Origin: Segatella copri DSM 18205
GTDB lineage: Bacteria; Bacteroidota; Bacteroidia; Bacteroidales; Bacteroidaceae
Reading direction: 5' to 3'
Length of the DNA stretch: 64,000 nt
NCBI RefSeq assembly: GCF_025151535.1
Contig: NZ_CP102288.1
Span: forward strand, 1,369,501 to 1,433,500
Positions 18,083 to 26,430 of this stretch are shown here, one piece after another. Position numbers and translations under genes: made by a program. Within the stretch, counting starts at the first letter, position 1. Every line of letters begins with the position of its first letter. Under the pieces are notes generated by a model. The model saw only the letters and a program-made list of their open reading frames with translations. It was not told the origin of the DNA and searched no databases.

Positions 18083-19129
18083 TTAGGCATAGATCTTCAT
18101 TAGTCTGAAGAGAAAGAACTTACGGTCAATAATACCTCTGAGTTGTGCTCTGAAATGCTTGATCTTTGCATTGAGGGATTCTGCTGATGCATTGGTAGAG
18201 CGATTGACAAAATAGTTAAGGATCTCATCCTCACGGTCGTACATGGCGGCAGCAATATCATTGAACGATTTGTTGCCGAAATCACCGACCTTCGAGTACC
18301 ATGAATGCAGGCTGACAGCACCTTGCTCCTTAGTACACCTCTGCGAGAATATCATTCGAAGAGAGTGGGTAAGCGAGAAAGCCGTCTTTATGTCCGGAAA
18401 CTCACGGAACAGTATTTCTGCACGTTCCTTCTGTGTGCCTGTCCATTTCTCGGGTGACATCATAAGTAGCCCCTTACTGCGTGCAAGGAGTTCTGCACGA
18501 GTCTCTCCGTTCTCAAGTCTTTCGGGATAGTACCTTGCATTGCGCCTTATGGCATTGCCCTCCTCATCCACAAATGGACCATCGTTCTCCTGCAGCTGGC
18601 GCATCATCAGACGGTGCTCTTCCCTAGCATTGGCATCAAGTGTCATCTGCTCACGCCTATACTCTCTGCGTACCTCTTGCAAGGCTTCAAGACAAAACTG
18701 CTGATGATGGAACCGGTCGAGCGTACGCATAGCCTTCGGAAAGCATGTCTCTACTATGTTGTGCATACTCTCAGAGAAGTCGAGAGTAACCTCTTCCACG
18801 CTCATTCTCAACGCTTCTGGTATCTTCATCAATGCCTTTATGACATCCTTTGCCTTAGTGCCCTTGACTACAGCAATAAGGCATCCCTTGCGACCATGTG
18901 CATCCTTGTTCGAGGCTATTGTGTATACCTCTCCCGTGGACAAGCATGTCTCATCTATGCTGACGTGAGGACTTATGTTCTCTGGGAAGATGAGCCACTC
19001 GTCAGCATGGCCTAGTTCAGACCATTCACGATAGCCGCTTAGGTGGTCCTTGTAGGCTCTGCCATACTCATCACCGTCTATGTGATAGTCATCCTCAAAC
19101 GAACGGGCCGTTATAGGGCGCGTCTCCAA
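18083..19129 (-). CDS. ISL3-type transposase, catalytic part (orfB)
   Basis: 348 residues. The DDE core is recognised from HVSIDETCLSTGEVYTIASN, the DFSESM motif after EEVTLD, and LDRFHHQQFCLEAL; the last acid lies in the NRSTNASAESLNAKIKHFRA segment near the C-terminus, typical of ISL3 enzymes. A TTG at 19129 can start it, but the frame is open back to a TAA within the T6A4 tract at 19137-19146, so it may be joined to orfA by a +1 frameshift there. The same arrangement is seen in the related IS at 31.6-33.2 kb. Confidence 0.88.
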   Translation of the reverse strand: METRPITARSFEDDYHIDGDEYGRAYKDHLSGYREWSELGHADEWLIFPENISPHVSIDETCLSTGEVYTIASNKDAHGRKGCLIAVVKGTKAKDVIKALMKIPEALRMSVEEVTLDFSESMHNIVETCFPKAMRTLDRFHHQQFCLEALQEVRREYRREQMTLDANAREEHRLMMRQLQENDGPFVDEEGNAIRRNARYYPERLENGETRAELLARSKGLLMMSPEKWTGTQKERAEILFREFPDIKTAFSLTHSLRMIFSQRCTKEQGAVSLHSWYSKVGDFGNKSFNDIAAAMYDREDEILNYFVNRSTNASAESLNAKIKHFRAQLRGIIDRKFFLFRLMKIYA

Positions 19130-19475
19130 ACGCTTCTTTTAAAAAATCCGCCAACTCGGTTGAGCAGCGGGTGGACTCCTGAATGAGATTGCATTCGGTC
19201 ATCACGTTGTGACCATCTGCATCAAGCCATCTGCGACGGCGCACGTGAAGCAGTACTTCCTGACCTCTAATCGGAAAGTCGTGAAACACACTTTCGCGTG
19301 TAAATCCATTGGGGCGCAGGTCTTCTCCGTCGTCAGGTTTCTGCTCGTTCTCATCGAGATAAAGGTGAATCACCTGTGTGTCACCTTTCTTCTCGACACG
19401 TACAGTCTTCAAGTCAAACCAGTCAAGCATGCGGGCTGGCAATAGGCATTCCGCTAAGAGTCTATACTGTTCCAT
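19095..19475 (-). CDS. ISL3-type transposase N-terminal region (orfA)
   Basis: 126 residues. The middle contains FTRESVFHDFPIRGQEVLLH then VRRRRWLDADG, matching the N-terminal region proteins of ISAon1-type elements (probable end-binding domain). The stop overlaps orfB by 35 bp. The end of the common part is FLKEAFG, encoded by the T6A4 tract. The homologue at 32680-33120 has the same architecture. Confidence 0.85.
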   Translation of the reverse strand: MEQYRLLAECLLPARMLDWFDLKTVRVEKKGDTQVIHLYLDENEQKPDDGEDLRPNGFTRESVFHDFPIRGQEVLLHVRRRRWLDADGHNVMTECNLIQESTRCSTELADFLKEAFGDAPYNGPFV

Positions 19476-19638
19476 TTTCTTCTAACGTTTACTCTATAAA
19501 CGTACACCTGCTTGCTTTTATTGTGCTATGCTATCCACACGCTTTTGCAAGTGACCCCATAAAGCTGCATTTATAAGGGTATATGAACTACGACAAACAA
19601 TCGATAAGCATATCCCGGAATGGATAGAGTTTAAACAG

Positions 19639-21759
19639 TTACAATCTATCCATTTCCTTTTTCCCTGCCCCTTTACCTTTATATTTTGTTTTAACTGTAT
19701 TAAACTTATATCTTACGATACATTCCACTGCCCTTACAGACGCAGCCTTTTCAATATAGACATCATTCATTCCGCTGAAAATGGTAAAAGTATTTTTGCG
19801 GGCAGTATTAAAGATGTCATTTGCAGACAACTTGACATTCCATTTTTCAGATAAGTCCTTAGCCAAAGAAAGATTTATCTGTCCAACACTCCCCATCTTA
19901 ATATTCTCACTATTTCCCTCACTACGCCAACTGTAATTTACTGTCGCCATATAGTTGTTATGGAATTTGAAAATATTATTGAACTTAACTACAACCAAAG
20001 GATTGTCCACGTGCTTTATATTTCCTCTGTAATCAATCTTGTAAAATTGCGAGACAACACCACATGCCAATACAGGATAATAGCATTTCCAAAGGAATCC
20101 GGGCATAAAAGAAGCCATAATCTGTAAGTTAGACAGACAGTTTCTAGAATTTTCCTTTCTGAGCAAGGCAATCGTCTTCGCATCATCATAATATGTATAT
20201 GATGTTATTATTTGGTTTCGTACCTTTTTATAATTAGCAGTTAATGCCAACCAGCGATACCTCAAATTCAAAGAGATGTTGTCGCTATAGGATGGTTGCA
20301 AATACGGATTTCCACTTTGATAGAGATATTTGTTAACATAGTGAACCGTGTTACTCAACTGAGAGTACAATGGACGATAGCATTGCTTAGAATAGCTCAA
20401 CTGCACCATGGTTTTTCCAATGGGCAGAGACAATGAAGCTGTCGGGAAAAACTTATCATAAACATGTGACTGTTCGTGATTTTTTCTGCCACCTATAAAA
20501 TATTCACTGTTCACATGCTCATACCTACCACCGATACGGAATGTTACATTGCCTAGATGCTGCATTGTTTCAACGTAATATGCCATATTCAGCTCCTGTA
20601 TTTTATTGTTCTCGCCTGCCATAATGCTATTTTCACTTTCTGAATTTTCCTCACGGCTACTATTGGTGAAATCTACTCCAAAGCTAAAATTACCTTTAAG
20701 AAACGGGTGTGACGCATATAATTCCGTTGCCATTAACCTAGCATGCCCAACATCTTTTATTCCGAAATTCTGATTGATGCCAGTTTGCTCTATAACGTTT
20801 TGATTTTCACGTGTTTTTTTCCACATTAAATCAAAAGTCATTTCCAAATTCCATTTTCCCCAAACCCCATGGCAATATCCATCTAACAAATGTTCCAAAT
20901 CTCTTAATTTGATATCCTTGTATGCAGAAGTCTCACTTTCAATTACATCATTAGAATATAATGATGACATAATGCTCGAATTGGTCTTTGTTGGAGCATA
21001 AGATACTTGGTAAAATGCGCCAAATGAGAGTTTTGGAGATGAGGAAAAATCAAATCCCCATTTACCATCAATCAAGTTTGAGTGTTGTGTCGATTTCATA
21101 GCCGTATTCTGCTGATGATGTGACGAGAGCCATGAATTCTGAACATTTTTGCTAGAGTTCGTATTCTTGCCTTTCTCAAATCCCAACGTTCCAAAAACAT
21201 CCAAATTGTCAATTCTATAGTTCAAATCCAAATTGTCTTTGCCATACATATAATTACGATAACCAAAAGTCGCGATGTTATCAAAGGAGAAACCATCCCC
21301 AACCTTTTTAATGGTTGTTATCTTTATGATGGAACCTACGGTTGAAGCATAACGTGAACTTGGATTCGTTATAACTGTTATCTTATCTATTTGGTTAGCC
21401 TTCAATTGCTCAACTTCTATATTATTGCGGACAATATGTCCATTGATATAGAAGACTGGTTTTCCCTTGCCAAAAACTTCAATGGAACCATTATTATTCA
21501 GTACACCAGGCAACATACCCATAATGTCTTTTGCAAAACCAAGTTTTTCCAAAACGGTACCTTTGACTTCTGTCACAAAGCCTTCGCTGTTCAACTTTGC
21601 CAAAGGGCGGGTTGCTCTAACAACAACCTCCCTTAATTGCAGAGTATCCTTTCCAAAATTTTGGTTAGCGATACCAGTCTGAGCTAAACTGATTTGAGCT
21701 AAAATCAAATGAAATATAATACCAACAAATCTTTTTACCTTAAAATCTAACATTTTCAT
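19639..21759 (-). CDS. Outer-membrane beta-barrel receptor
   Basis: 706 residues with a signal peptide (VGIIFHLILAQISLAQ region; a hydrophobic stretch at about 11-26). Plug-like motifs: LQLREVVVRATRPLAKLNSE, GMLPGVLNNNGSIEVFGKGK, PVFYINGHIVRN, VITNPSSRYASTVGSIIKIT. The barrel ends in VRYKFNTVKTKYKGKGAGKK and EMDRL, the charged tail also found in the STN receptors. No STN domain is present. It lies 30 bp downstream of a second receptor, probably in one operon behind the unusual sigma factor at 24018. The ligand is unknown. Confidence 0.85.
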   Translation of the reverse strand: MKMLDFKVKRFVGIIFHLILAQISLAQTGIANQNFGKDTLQLREVVVRATRPLAKLNSEGFVTEVKGTVLEKLGFAKDIMGMLPGVLNNNGSIEVFGKGKPVFYINGHIVRNNIEVEQLKANQIDKITVITNPSSRYASTVGSIIKITTIKKVGDGFSFDNIATFGYRNYMYGKDNLDLNYRIDNLDVFGTLGFEKGKNTNSSKNVQNSWLSSHHQQNTAMKSTQHSNLIDGKWGFDFSSSPKLSFGAFYQVSYAPTKTNSSIMSSLYSNDVIESETSAYKDIKLRDLEHLLDGYCHGVWGKWNLEMTFDLMWKKTRENQNVIEQTGINQNFGIKDVGHARLMATELYASHPFLKGNFSFGVDFTNSSREENSESENSIMAGENNKIQELNMAYYVETMQHLGNVTFRIGGRYEHVNSEYFIGGRKNHEQSHVYDKFFPTASLSLPIGKTMVQLSYSKQCYRPLYSQLSNTVHYVNKYLYQSGNPYLQPSYSDNISLNLRYRWLALTANYKKVRNQIITSYTYYDDAKTIALLRKENSRNCLSNLQIMASFMPGFLWKCYYPVLACGVVSQFYKIDYRGNIKHVDNPLVVVKFNNIFKFHNNYMATVNYSWRSEGNSENIKMGSVGQINLSLAKDLSEKWNVKLSANDIFNTARKNTFTIFSGMNDVYIEKAASVRAVECIVRYKFNTVKTKYKGKGAGKKEMDRL

Positions 21760-21789
21760 CTGTTCCTATATCTTTTGTTTTATAAAACT

Positions 21790-23835
21790 CTACTCCACTC
21801 TTAACAAAGAGCTGTTTATATTCTTATTAACATCCTTCTCTACTTTTTGGGTCTTCCTGCCAAAGTCGAAGGAGTAAGCAACCTTGATGCTGGCATATTG
21901 CGAAGCCGTCTGGTCTTTGATGCTCTTACTGTAGCTGTAGATAGGCAAATCCAACCAATATTGCTTCTCCTGCTTTTTGAAAGGCGATACTGCCTGAAGT
22001 TCTACATAGAGGTTGCCCCTGCTGTAAGAACACGACATTCCATAGTCGATAGGAATCTTGTTTATCACCCAAGCAGCTTCATCTAAAGACTTCTTGCCAA
22101 AATGCAGGTAAGGCTTCAAGGCAAAATCACCCATGAACATATTCAACCCAAGATTACCCGTCAAATTGTTGTTATGCTTCGACCAGGTAGTCTTCACCTC
22201 CGCATGGTTATATCTGATATCTCCCGACAGATTGGCAAACTTACACAGTTTGTACTGCAAGGCGAGGATAGCAGAATAATATTGAGCATTTCCACCATTC
22301 GAGTAAGTCTTCACTATTTTCCTGTTTGCCTCATCCAGGTAATAATCATCAGTTACAGGATGATGATTGTAACGGAATTGTCCGATGGCAGAAATACTCA
22401 ACCTGTTGAAACGCCCCATATAATATAAATAGGTGTTGATGTCATGCGATTTCTTCAGTTCGGGCATTCCCTTTTCCATCATGTGGGAATTGACCTGAAT
22501 CATAGCCCGGTTGATGACATCCATACCATGATTGGAGTTCACAAAGTTGAATGACCACAAGAGCATTCCCTTATTCAGTTGGTATTGCACATTCGTATTG
22601 ATGCGAGGAGACAGCTGGCTAAAACTGTTGTCTCCATGCAGATGATATTGAAGCCAATCCAATCCGATGCGGTTTTTCAGACTCAAGCGCCTGCTAGCCT
22701 GGAAATTATAGGAGAAGAAAGCCAACGACTCCCCTTTCCAGAGATGCTGCCATAGTTCGCAATTGCCGGAATAATCAGCATTCCAGACATCGTGGTAATG
22801 AAACAGTTCCACAGATAAGGAATGCTTTTGAGAGAAATAATTATAGATGGCAGACAGCTGGAACGACAGCGCTTTCTCGTCTTCATCGGTCATTGCCTCG
22901 AAAGGCTGTTCCTGGTAAAGGCGGTGATAGGAGTTGGCAGAATACTTGCCATGTACTCCCAAGGTAAGCGTCTGATTCTTGCTTAATGGCAAGTTGGCGT
23001 TCAGGTCAATCTTAGGAGATAGACTCTTCTTCCTGATATTTGAGAAGATGTCCGTCTCTGTGCTTTCCTTCGCAAAACCAGAAGATGCATTTCTCGGAGT
23101 AGAGAGGTTGACGAGCGTAAACTTGCCCACCCAATATCTCTTTCCCTTCTGGTTCTGATAGCGGAACTGCATATATTCCTGATGATTCCGGTAAGAATTC
23201 TTACTATAGCTCTCCCTATCAAATAGGGATTGTGAAAACTGATAGTTCTCATTGTTCCAGGTCTCAGTACCATCCACATGACTATAGTTTGCACCAGCAA
23301 ACACAGTATAGGAATTGTTACCTTTTACATAATTGGTGGCAACGTTATAGTCGCCATGGTCATATCCCATCGCCTGCAGTCCGTCAGCCTGCACATATCC
23401 TCCATATCGGTATTGTTTGGTGATGAAGTTGACGACAAGCTTATCCTTGGCGTATTTTCCAGATGGAGCATCATGATATTCTATTTTCTCGATGTCACGA
23501 GGACGGAGCATCTGTATTTCCCGGATGTCGCATTCCTGCCCATTCAGATACAAGGCGGCTTGCAGTCCCATCACATCCACCTGATTCGATTTTGCATCGA
23601 TGATGAGTCCTGGGATATTCAGGTTTTCCAACACCCCGAATCCATTGACCGCATGTTTTCGTTGCTGGCTGTTGGGATAGATGACGAGATGATCACCCAC
23701 ACGACTGATATTGGAGGCTGATACCACCACATCATCCAAAGCTTTAGTAGAGACAATAGAGTCCTTCCCAGTGTTCTGAGCGAACACGGGCACAGCAGCC
23801 ATCAGCAGTCCAAAAGAGCAAAAAAACGTCTTCAT
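21790..23835 (-). CDS. Outer-membrane beta-barrel receptor
   Basis: 681 residues with a clear signal peptide (MKTFFCSFGLLMAAVPVFAQ). Plug-like segment: ALDDVVVSASNISRVGDHLV, GFGVLENLNIPGLIIDAKSN, ALYLNGQECDIREIQMLRPR, EYHDAPSGKYAKDKLVVNF. A long barrel follows, finishing in IKVAYSFDFG, then a lysine-rich tail. It belongs to the same broad family as its neighbours but is more divergent and lacks the GAGNEEKSRL-type tail. It is upstream of the receptor at 19639 in the same direction. Confidence 0.82.
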   Translation of the reverse strand: MKTFFCSFGLLMAAVPVFAQNTGKDSIVSTKALDDVVVSASNISRVGDHLVIYPNSQQRKHAVNGFGVLENLNIPGLIIDAKSNQVDVMGLQAALYLNGQECDIREIQMLRPRDIEKIEYHDAPSGKYAKDKLVVNFITKQYRYGGYVQADGLQAMGYDHGDYNVATNYVKGNNSYTVFAGANYSHVDGTETWNNENYQFSQSLFDRESYSKNSYRNHQEYMQFRYQNQKGKRYWVGKFTLVNLSTPRNASSGFAKESTETDIFSNIRKKSLSPKIDLNANLPLSKNQTLTLGVHGKYSANSYHRLYQEQPFEAMTDEDEKALSFQLSAIYNYFSQKHSLSVELFHYHDVWNADYSGNCELWQHLWKGESLAFFSYNFQASRRLSLKNRIGLDWLQYHLHGDNSFSQLSPRINTNVQYQLNKGMLLWSFNFVNSNHGMDVINRAMIQVNSHMMEKGMPELKKSHDINTYLYYMGRFNRLSISAIGQFRYNHHPVTDDYYLDEANRKIVKTYSNGGNAQYYSAILALQYKLCKFANLSGDIRYNHAEVKTTWSKHNNNLTGNLGLNMFMGDFALKPYLHFGKKSLDEAAWVINKIPIDYGMSCSYSRGNLYVELQAVSPFKKQEKQYWLDLPIYSYSKSIKDQTASQYASIKVAYSFDFGRKTQKVEKDVNKNINSSLLRVE

Positions 23836-24017
23836 TCTTACAATATGTTTTTATTTCATCATTATCTAGTACAAAAGTACACATTATTATCCAAAGCCAT
23901 TACATCTCTTCCGTTAAATTTGTATAACTGCATCAAATTACCAATTCCATCCAGTTCATCATCCCTCCTATCCTGAATGTATTCCCGTTTTTTGTTATAC
24001 ATCATCTCTTAAAAAAC

Positions 24018-24521
24018 CTAACTCATAGCATCCACCTCATGAACAGGACCTAGAATCGTACGACTTTCATCGTCATCATATTTCACTTTGCCTACATGCT
24101 TCCCATCTTCTTTCACCTCATAATCAGAATACGACATTCCTTCCCGATAGCACAGTCGGATGACGGAAGCTGCCTGGTCGGTCAGGTCATGGTCGATGCA
24201 ATCCACGGCAGCCTGCCATCGCTCTTCCAGACGAGAAGGTTCTTCCTCCGTCAATTTCTCTTCCGAGAGAGGGAGAAGCCGTTTCAGTCGTTCATCTCTC
24301 TTCTTTCTGGCTATAAGATTGATGCAGGCATTCTTCACGCTCCGCATCAGGTAAGTCCGGTCTGGAACCTGCTGTTTATCCCACAATCTGGAGAACACGT
24401 CGCTCACCACATCCCTCGCCTCCTCATTATCATGGAGCAAGGCAAAGGCGAAGCGATACATCTGCTCGTAATGGTCGTGGAACAGCCGTTCCATCCGCTG
24501 TTCATTTTCCTCTGTTATCAC
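24018..24521 (-). CDS. ECF sigma factor with region 4 replaced (chimeric or degenerate)
   Basis: 167 residues. Region 2 is normal (FHDHYEQMYRFAFALLHDNE, EARDVVSDVFSRLWD, YLMRSVKNACINLIARKK). Up to IRLCYREGMSYSD the chain aligns with ordinary Bacteroidota sigma factors, but where the helix-turn-helix should follow it continues as YEVKEDGKHVGKVKYDDDES then RTILGPVHEVDAMS, an acidic tail with no DNA-binding look. No alternative frame restores region 4. It probably cannot recognise a -35 element; it may be a pseudogene, a decoy, or a fusion. No anti-sigma gene follows; the next genes are receptors. Confidence 0.75.
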   Translation of the reverse strand: MITEENEQRMERLFHDHYEQMYRFAFALLHDNEEARDVVSDVFSRLWDKQQVPDRTYLMRSVKNACINLIARKKRDERLKRLLPLSEEKLTEEEPSRLEERWQAAVDCIDHDLTDQAASVIRLCYREGMSYSDYEVKEDGKHVGKVKYDDDESRTILGPVHEVDAMS

Positions 24522-24618
24522 GTCATTTTCTTCTTGTTTCTACTCTTATATACAAGCTTTCCTGAAATCAATTACCCCTAAAATGAAGAAATCTTCTACT
24601 TTTTTTGGAAAAGCAATG

Positions 24619-24626
24619 CAAAAGTA
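24619..24626 (-). promoter_or_regulatory. -7 box (TACTTTTG) of the unusual sigma gene
   Basis: The minus strand reads TACTTTTGCATTGC about 98 nt before the ATG at 24521; it is back to back with the DUF4160 promoter. Confidence 0.45.
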
Positions 24627-24659
24627 ATAAAAAGATTTGGAACATTCAATATTTTTTTT

Positions 24660-24667
24660 TATCTTTG
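24660..24667 (+). promoter_or_regulatory. -7 box (TATCTTTG) of the DUF4160/DUF2442 pair
   Basis: TATCTTTGCC lies 29 nt before the ATG at 24696, following a T-rich stretch. Confidence 0.65.
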
Positions 24668-24695
24668 CCAAAAAATAATAAAGATTATCATTGCC

Positions 24696-24914
24696 ATGTT
24701 TGGAGATGATCACAATCCTCCACATTTTCATGTGAGATATGGAGACTACGAAGCCATTATTACCATACAAGATGGAATCGTAAAAGGAGAATTGCCTAAA
24801 AAGGTACTTAAAGACGTATTCAAGTGGATGGAGATTCATCAAAACGAACTTGAAATGAATTGGAAGCGATTACAGGAAGGCAAGGAAATAATAAAAATTG
24901 AACCTCTTAAATAA
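24696..24914 (+). CDS. DUF4160 protein (putative toxin-antitoxin component)
   Basis: 72 residues. MFGDDHNPPHFHVRYGDYEA is the hallmark DUF4160 motif (D-x-x-P-H-x-H-x), and the rest (LPKKVLKDVFKWMEIHQNEL) is a helix that completes the domain. DUF4160 genes are almost always paired with DUF2442 genes and are regarded as toxin-antitoxin-like; the activity is not established. It sits 8 bp before its partner. Confidence 0.85.
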   Translation: MFGDDHNPPHFHVRYGDYEAIITIQDGIVKGELPKKVLKDVFKWMEIHQNELEMNWKRLQEGKEIIKIEPLK

Positions 24915-24922
24915 GTTGAATT

Positions 24923-25174
24923 ATGGTTGACATTGATTTAATAAGAATCGTTGATGTTGATTACATTAAGGATTATACCATGGACTTAAAGTTCAGTAAT
25001 GGCGAAACAAGACGCATTGACTTTCTCCCATTACTAAAAGGCAATAAGCGAGAAGAACTTAAAGACATGAATAAGTTTATTCAATTTGGACTTACCCATT
25101 GGACTTTGGAATGGTACAATGGAATTGATTTTGCCCCAGATTTCCTGTACAAACAAGGGAAAAAAGTGGCTTAA
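24923..25174 (+). CDS. DUF2442 protein (partner of DUF4160)
   Basis: 83 residues. The pattern IVDVDYIKDYTMDLKFSNGE, RRIDFLPLL, then WTLEWYNGIDFAPDFLY is the DUF2442 core (strand-turn-strand followed by the W-x-NGxD-x-xPD signature). It is encoded in the same transcript as DUF4160 and ends 9 bp before a hairpin shared with the receptor cassettes. Confidence 0.88.
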   Translation: MVDIDLIRIVDVDYIKDYTMDLKFSNGETRRIDFLPLLKGNKREELKDMNKFIQFGLTHWTLEWYNGIDFAPDFLYKQGKKVA

Positions 25175-25183
25175 TAAAAACAT

Positions 25184-25230
25184 CGGTCAAGCAAAGAGCA
25201 AACCAATATGGTTTTGCCTTCGCTTGACCG
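25184..25230. repeat. Receptor-cassette 3' hairpin, copy 1
   Basis: CGGTCAAGC pairs with GCTTGACCG, with an inner pair GCAAACC/GGTTTTGC. The same hairpin with nearly the same flanks recurs at 26336-26382 and 30062-30108, immediately downstream of two receptor genes. Here no receptor gene is left beside it. It can terminate the DUF2442 transcript. Confidence 0.85.
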
Positions 25231-25321
25231 ATTGTCATATATTCATTGTTTTAAGAGAGTTTCTTCCTGGAAAAAGCTACATGAAGCGATTATAATCTCA
25301 TAAAGAATCCGTGTAATCTCT

Positions 25322-25413
25322 CCCGATGTCCTTGAAATTACATGGCAACGCAGGAATATCTGTGTCGTGATGTAGGAAAGATTACGTCGCCATGTGGTAA
25401 AGTCTACATCGGG
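25322..25413. repeat. 92-bp nested palindrome
   Basis: The outer arms CCCGATGT/ACATCGGG (25322-25329 and 25406-25413) and inner arms ACATGGCAACG/CGTCGCCATGT (25340-25350 and 25385-25395, one mismatch) make a two-step stem around a 34-nt centre. It lies in the gap of the deleted receptor cassette. Confidence 0.6.
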
Positions 25414-25508
25414 ACGTAATTTTTGGGGGTATCTATAAGGTTTCATATCAGATTCTTTTTTGATTTAACATCGAGCTTATACGCACACGAAAAAGTATTT
25501 TCATATAC

Positions 25509-25609
25509 ATCAGTTTTTCTTTTTTCTGTTTCTTATTATCTATACAGTTGAGCCAAGCAAAAAACTAAGCAAAACATAGATTATTTTCGGAAAACCTATG
25601 CAAAGGTAA
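25509..25609 (-). promoter_or_regulatory. Receptor 5' leader/promoter module, orphan copy
   Basis: Nearly identical to 28983-29085 upstream of an intact receptor. It includes a -7 box TACCTTTG (25601-25608, minus strand) and the conserved leader core CTTGGCTCAACTGTATAGAT. It now drives nothing recognisable. Confidence 0.7.
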
Positions 25610-25650
25610 TAAAAAACTAGAAAAAAGCTTGCTCTTTCGAATAAAAAGTG

Positions 25651-25658
25651 TATCTTTG
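25651..25658 (+). promoter_or_regulatory. -7 box (TATCTTTG) of the MNT/HEPN pair
   Basis: TATCTTTGCACC lies 26 nt before the ATG at 25684. Confidence 0.65.
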
Positions 25659-25683
25659 CACCAAGAAACAACATCATTATATT

Positions 25684-25998
25684 ATGGGTAAACGAGATAT
25701 TATGGGTAAACGAGCCATCATAGAAGCTTTACGCCATTATTTCAGCACCCAACCCGTACAGAAAGCCTGGCTGTTCGGTTCTTTCTCCAGAGGGGAAGAA
25801 ACGAAGGATAGCGATGTCGATATTATGGTTTCTTTGGACAAGAGTAAACCTATAGGTTTAAAATTCTTCGGCATGTGGAGTGATTTGGAAGAACTCTTAG
25901 GTAGAAAAGTTGATTTGGTCTCAGAAGGAACCTTACTTCCTTTTGCACAGGAATCAGTAGAACGTGATAAAATCTTAGTATATGAGAGAACGAAGTAG
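25684..25998 (+). CDS. MNT-type nucleotidyltransferase (antitoxin of MNT/HEPN pair)
   Basis: 104 residues. The nucleotidyltransferase motif is complete: WLFGSFSRGEETKDSDVDIM (GSxxRG...SDxD). The first codons are an 18-nt tandem duplication (MGKRDI MGKRAI), so either ATG 25684 or 25702 may be used. MNT proteins neutralise HEPN ribonucleases, in several systems by adding AMP to them. The end overlaps the HEPN gene by 17 bp, typical of this module. Confidence 0.9.
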   Translation: MGKRDIMGKRAIIEALRHYFSTQPVQKAWLFGSFSRGEETKDSDVDIMVSLDKSKPIGLKFFGMWSDLEELLGRKVDLVSEGTLLPFAQESVERDKILVYERTK

Positions 25999-26329
25999 AG
26001 ATAAAAACCGCCTAGAGCACATGCTCCAGGCGATAGAAAGAATCTGCCGATATACAAAAGGTAAAAACTTTGAGGATTTTATCGCAGACGACATGATGTA
26101 TTACGCAGTAGTCAAGAACATCGAAATTCTTGGAGAAGCATCGAATATGCTAACTGAAGAATTTCGGCAAGCGCATCCTAAGACTCCTTGGAAACAAGTG
26201 AACGGCATGAGGAACTATAGCGTCCATGAATATTTCCAAGTTGATAACAACGTTGTTTGGGATGTGATTACAAACGACCTTCCGATATTAGAGCAACAAA
26301 TAAAGGAGTATCTAACTGAAGAAAAATAA
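25982..26329 (+). CDS. HEPN-domain toxin (HepT-like)
   Basis: 115 residues, all-helical. The catalytic RNase motif R-N-x-x-x-H is present as GMRNYSVHEYF near residue 77-87, preceded by YYAVVKNIEILGEASNMLTE, the family signature. HEPN toxins cut RNA and are silenced by the MNT partner encoded just upstream. The stop lies 7 bp before the 3' hairpin of the next receptor cassette. Confidence 0.92.
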   Translation: MRERSRDKNRLEHMLQAIERICRYTKGKNFEDFIADDMMYYAVVKNIEILGEASNMLTEEFRQAHPKTPWKQVNGMRNYSVHEYFQVDNNVVWDVITNDLPILEQQIKEYLTEEK

Positions 26330-26335
26330 AAACAT

Positions 26336-26382
26336 CGGTCAAGCAAAGAGCAAAACAATAAGGTTGTGCCTTCTCTTGACCG
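26336..26382. repeat. Receptor-cassette 3' hairpin, copy 2
   Basis: CGGTCAAG/CTTGACCG stem with the same surrounding words as copies 1 and 3. It sits between convergent HEPN and receptor genes and probably terminates both. Confidence 0.8.
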
Positions 26383-26430
26383 ATTGTCATATATTCATTG
26401 TTTATTAAGAGAGTTTCTTCCTAACAAGAA

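Larger units (their letters stand above)
18059..19557 (-). mobile_element. ISL3-type insertion sequence (ISAon1-like), copy A
   Basis: A complete 1499-bp element. Its ends are inverted repeats starting GGGTCAC, matching at 21 of 25 positions (18059-18083 against 19533-19557). An exact 8-bp target duplication CATAAAGC flanks it (18051-18058 and 19558-19565), the size expected for the ISL3 family. It carries two overlapping transposase frames. The insertion is intergenic and interrupts no gene. Confidence 0.92.
25231..25609 (-). pseudogene. Remnant of a deleted receptor cassette
   Basis: The left part (25231-25288) copies the last bases of the receptor cassettes (TCATATATTCATTG, then AGAGAGTTTCTTCCT) and the right part (25509-25609) copies the 5' leader and promoter found upstream of the receptor at 28980. 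Only about 220 bp of unrelated DNA lies between, instead of a 2.5-kb gene. The simplest reading is that a receptor gene here was lost, leaving both flanks. A 67-codon open frame (25243-25446, minus) spans the gap but shows no family features. Confidence 0.7.
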
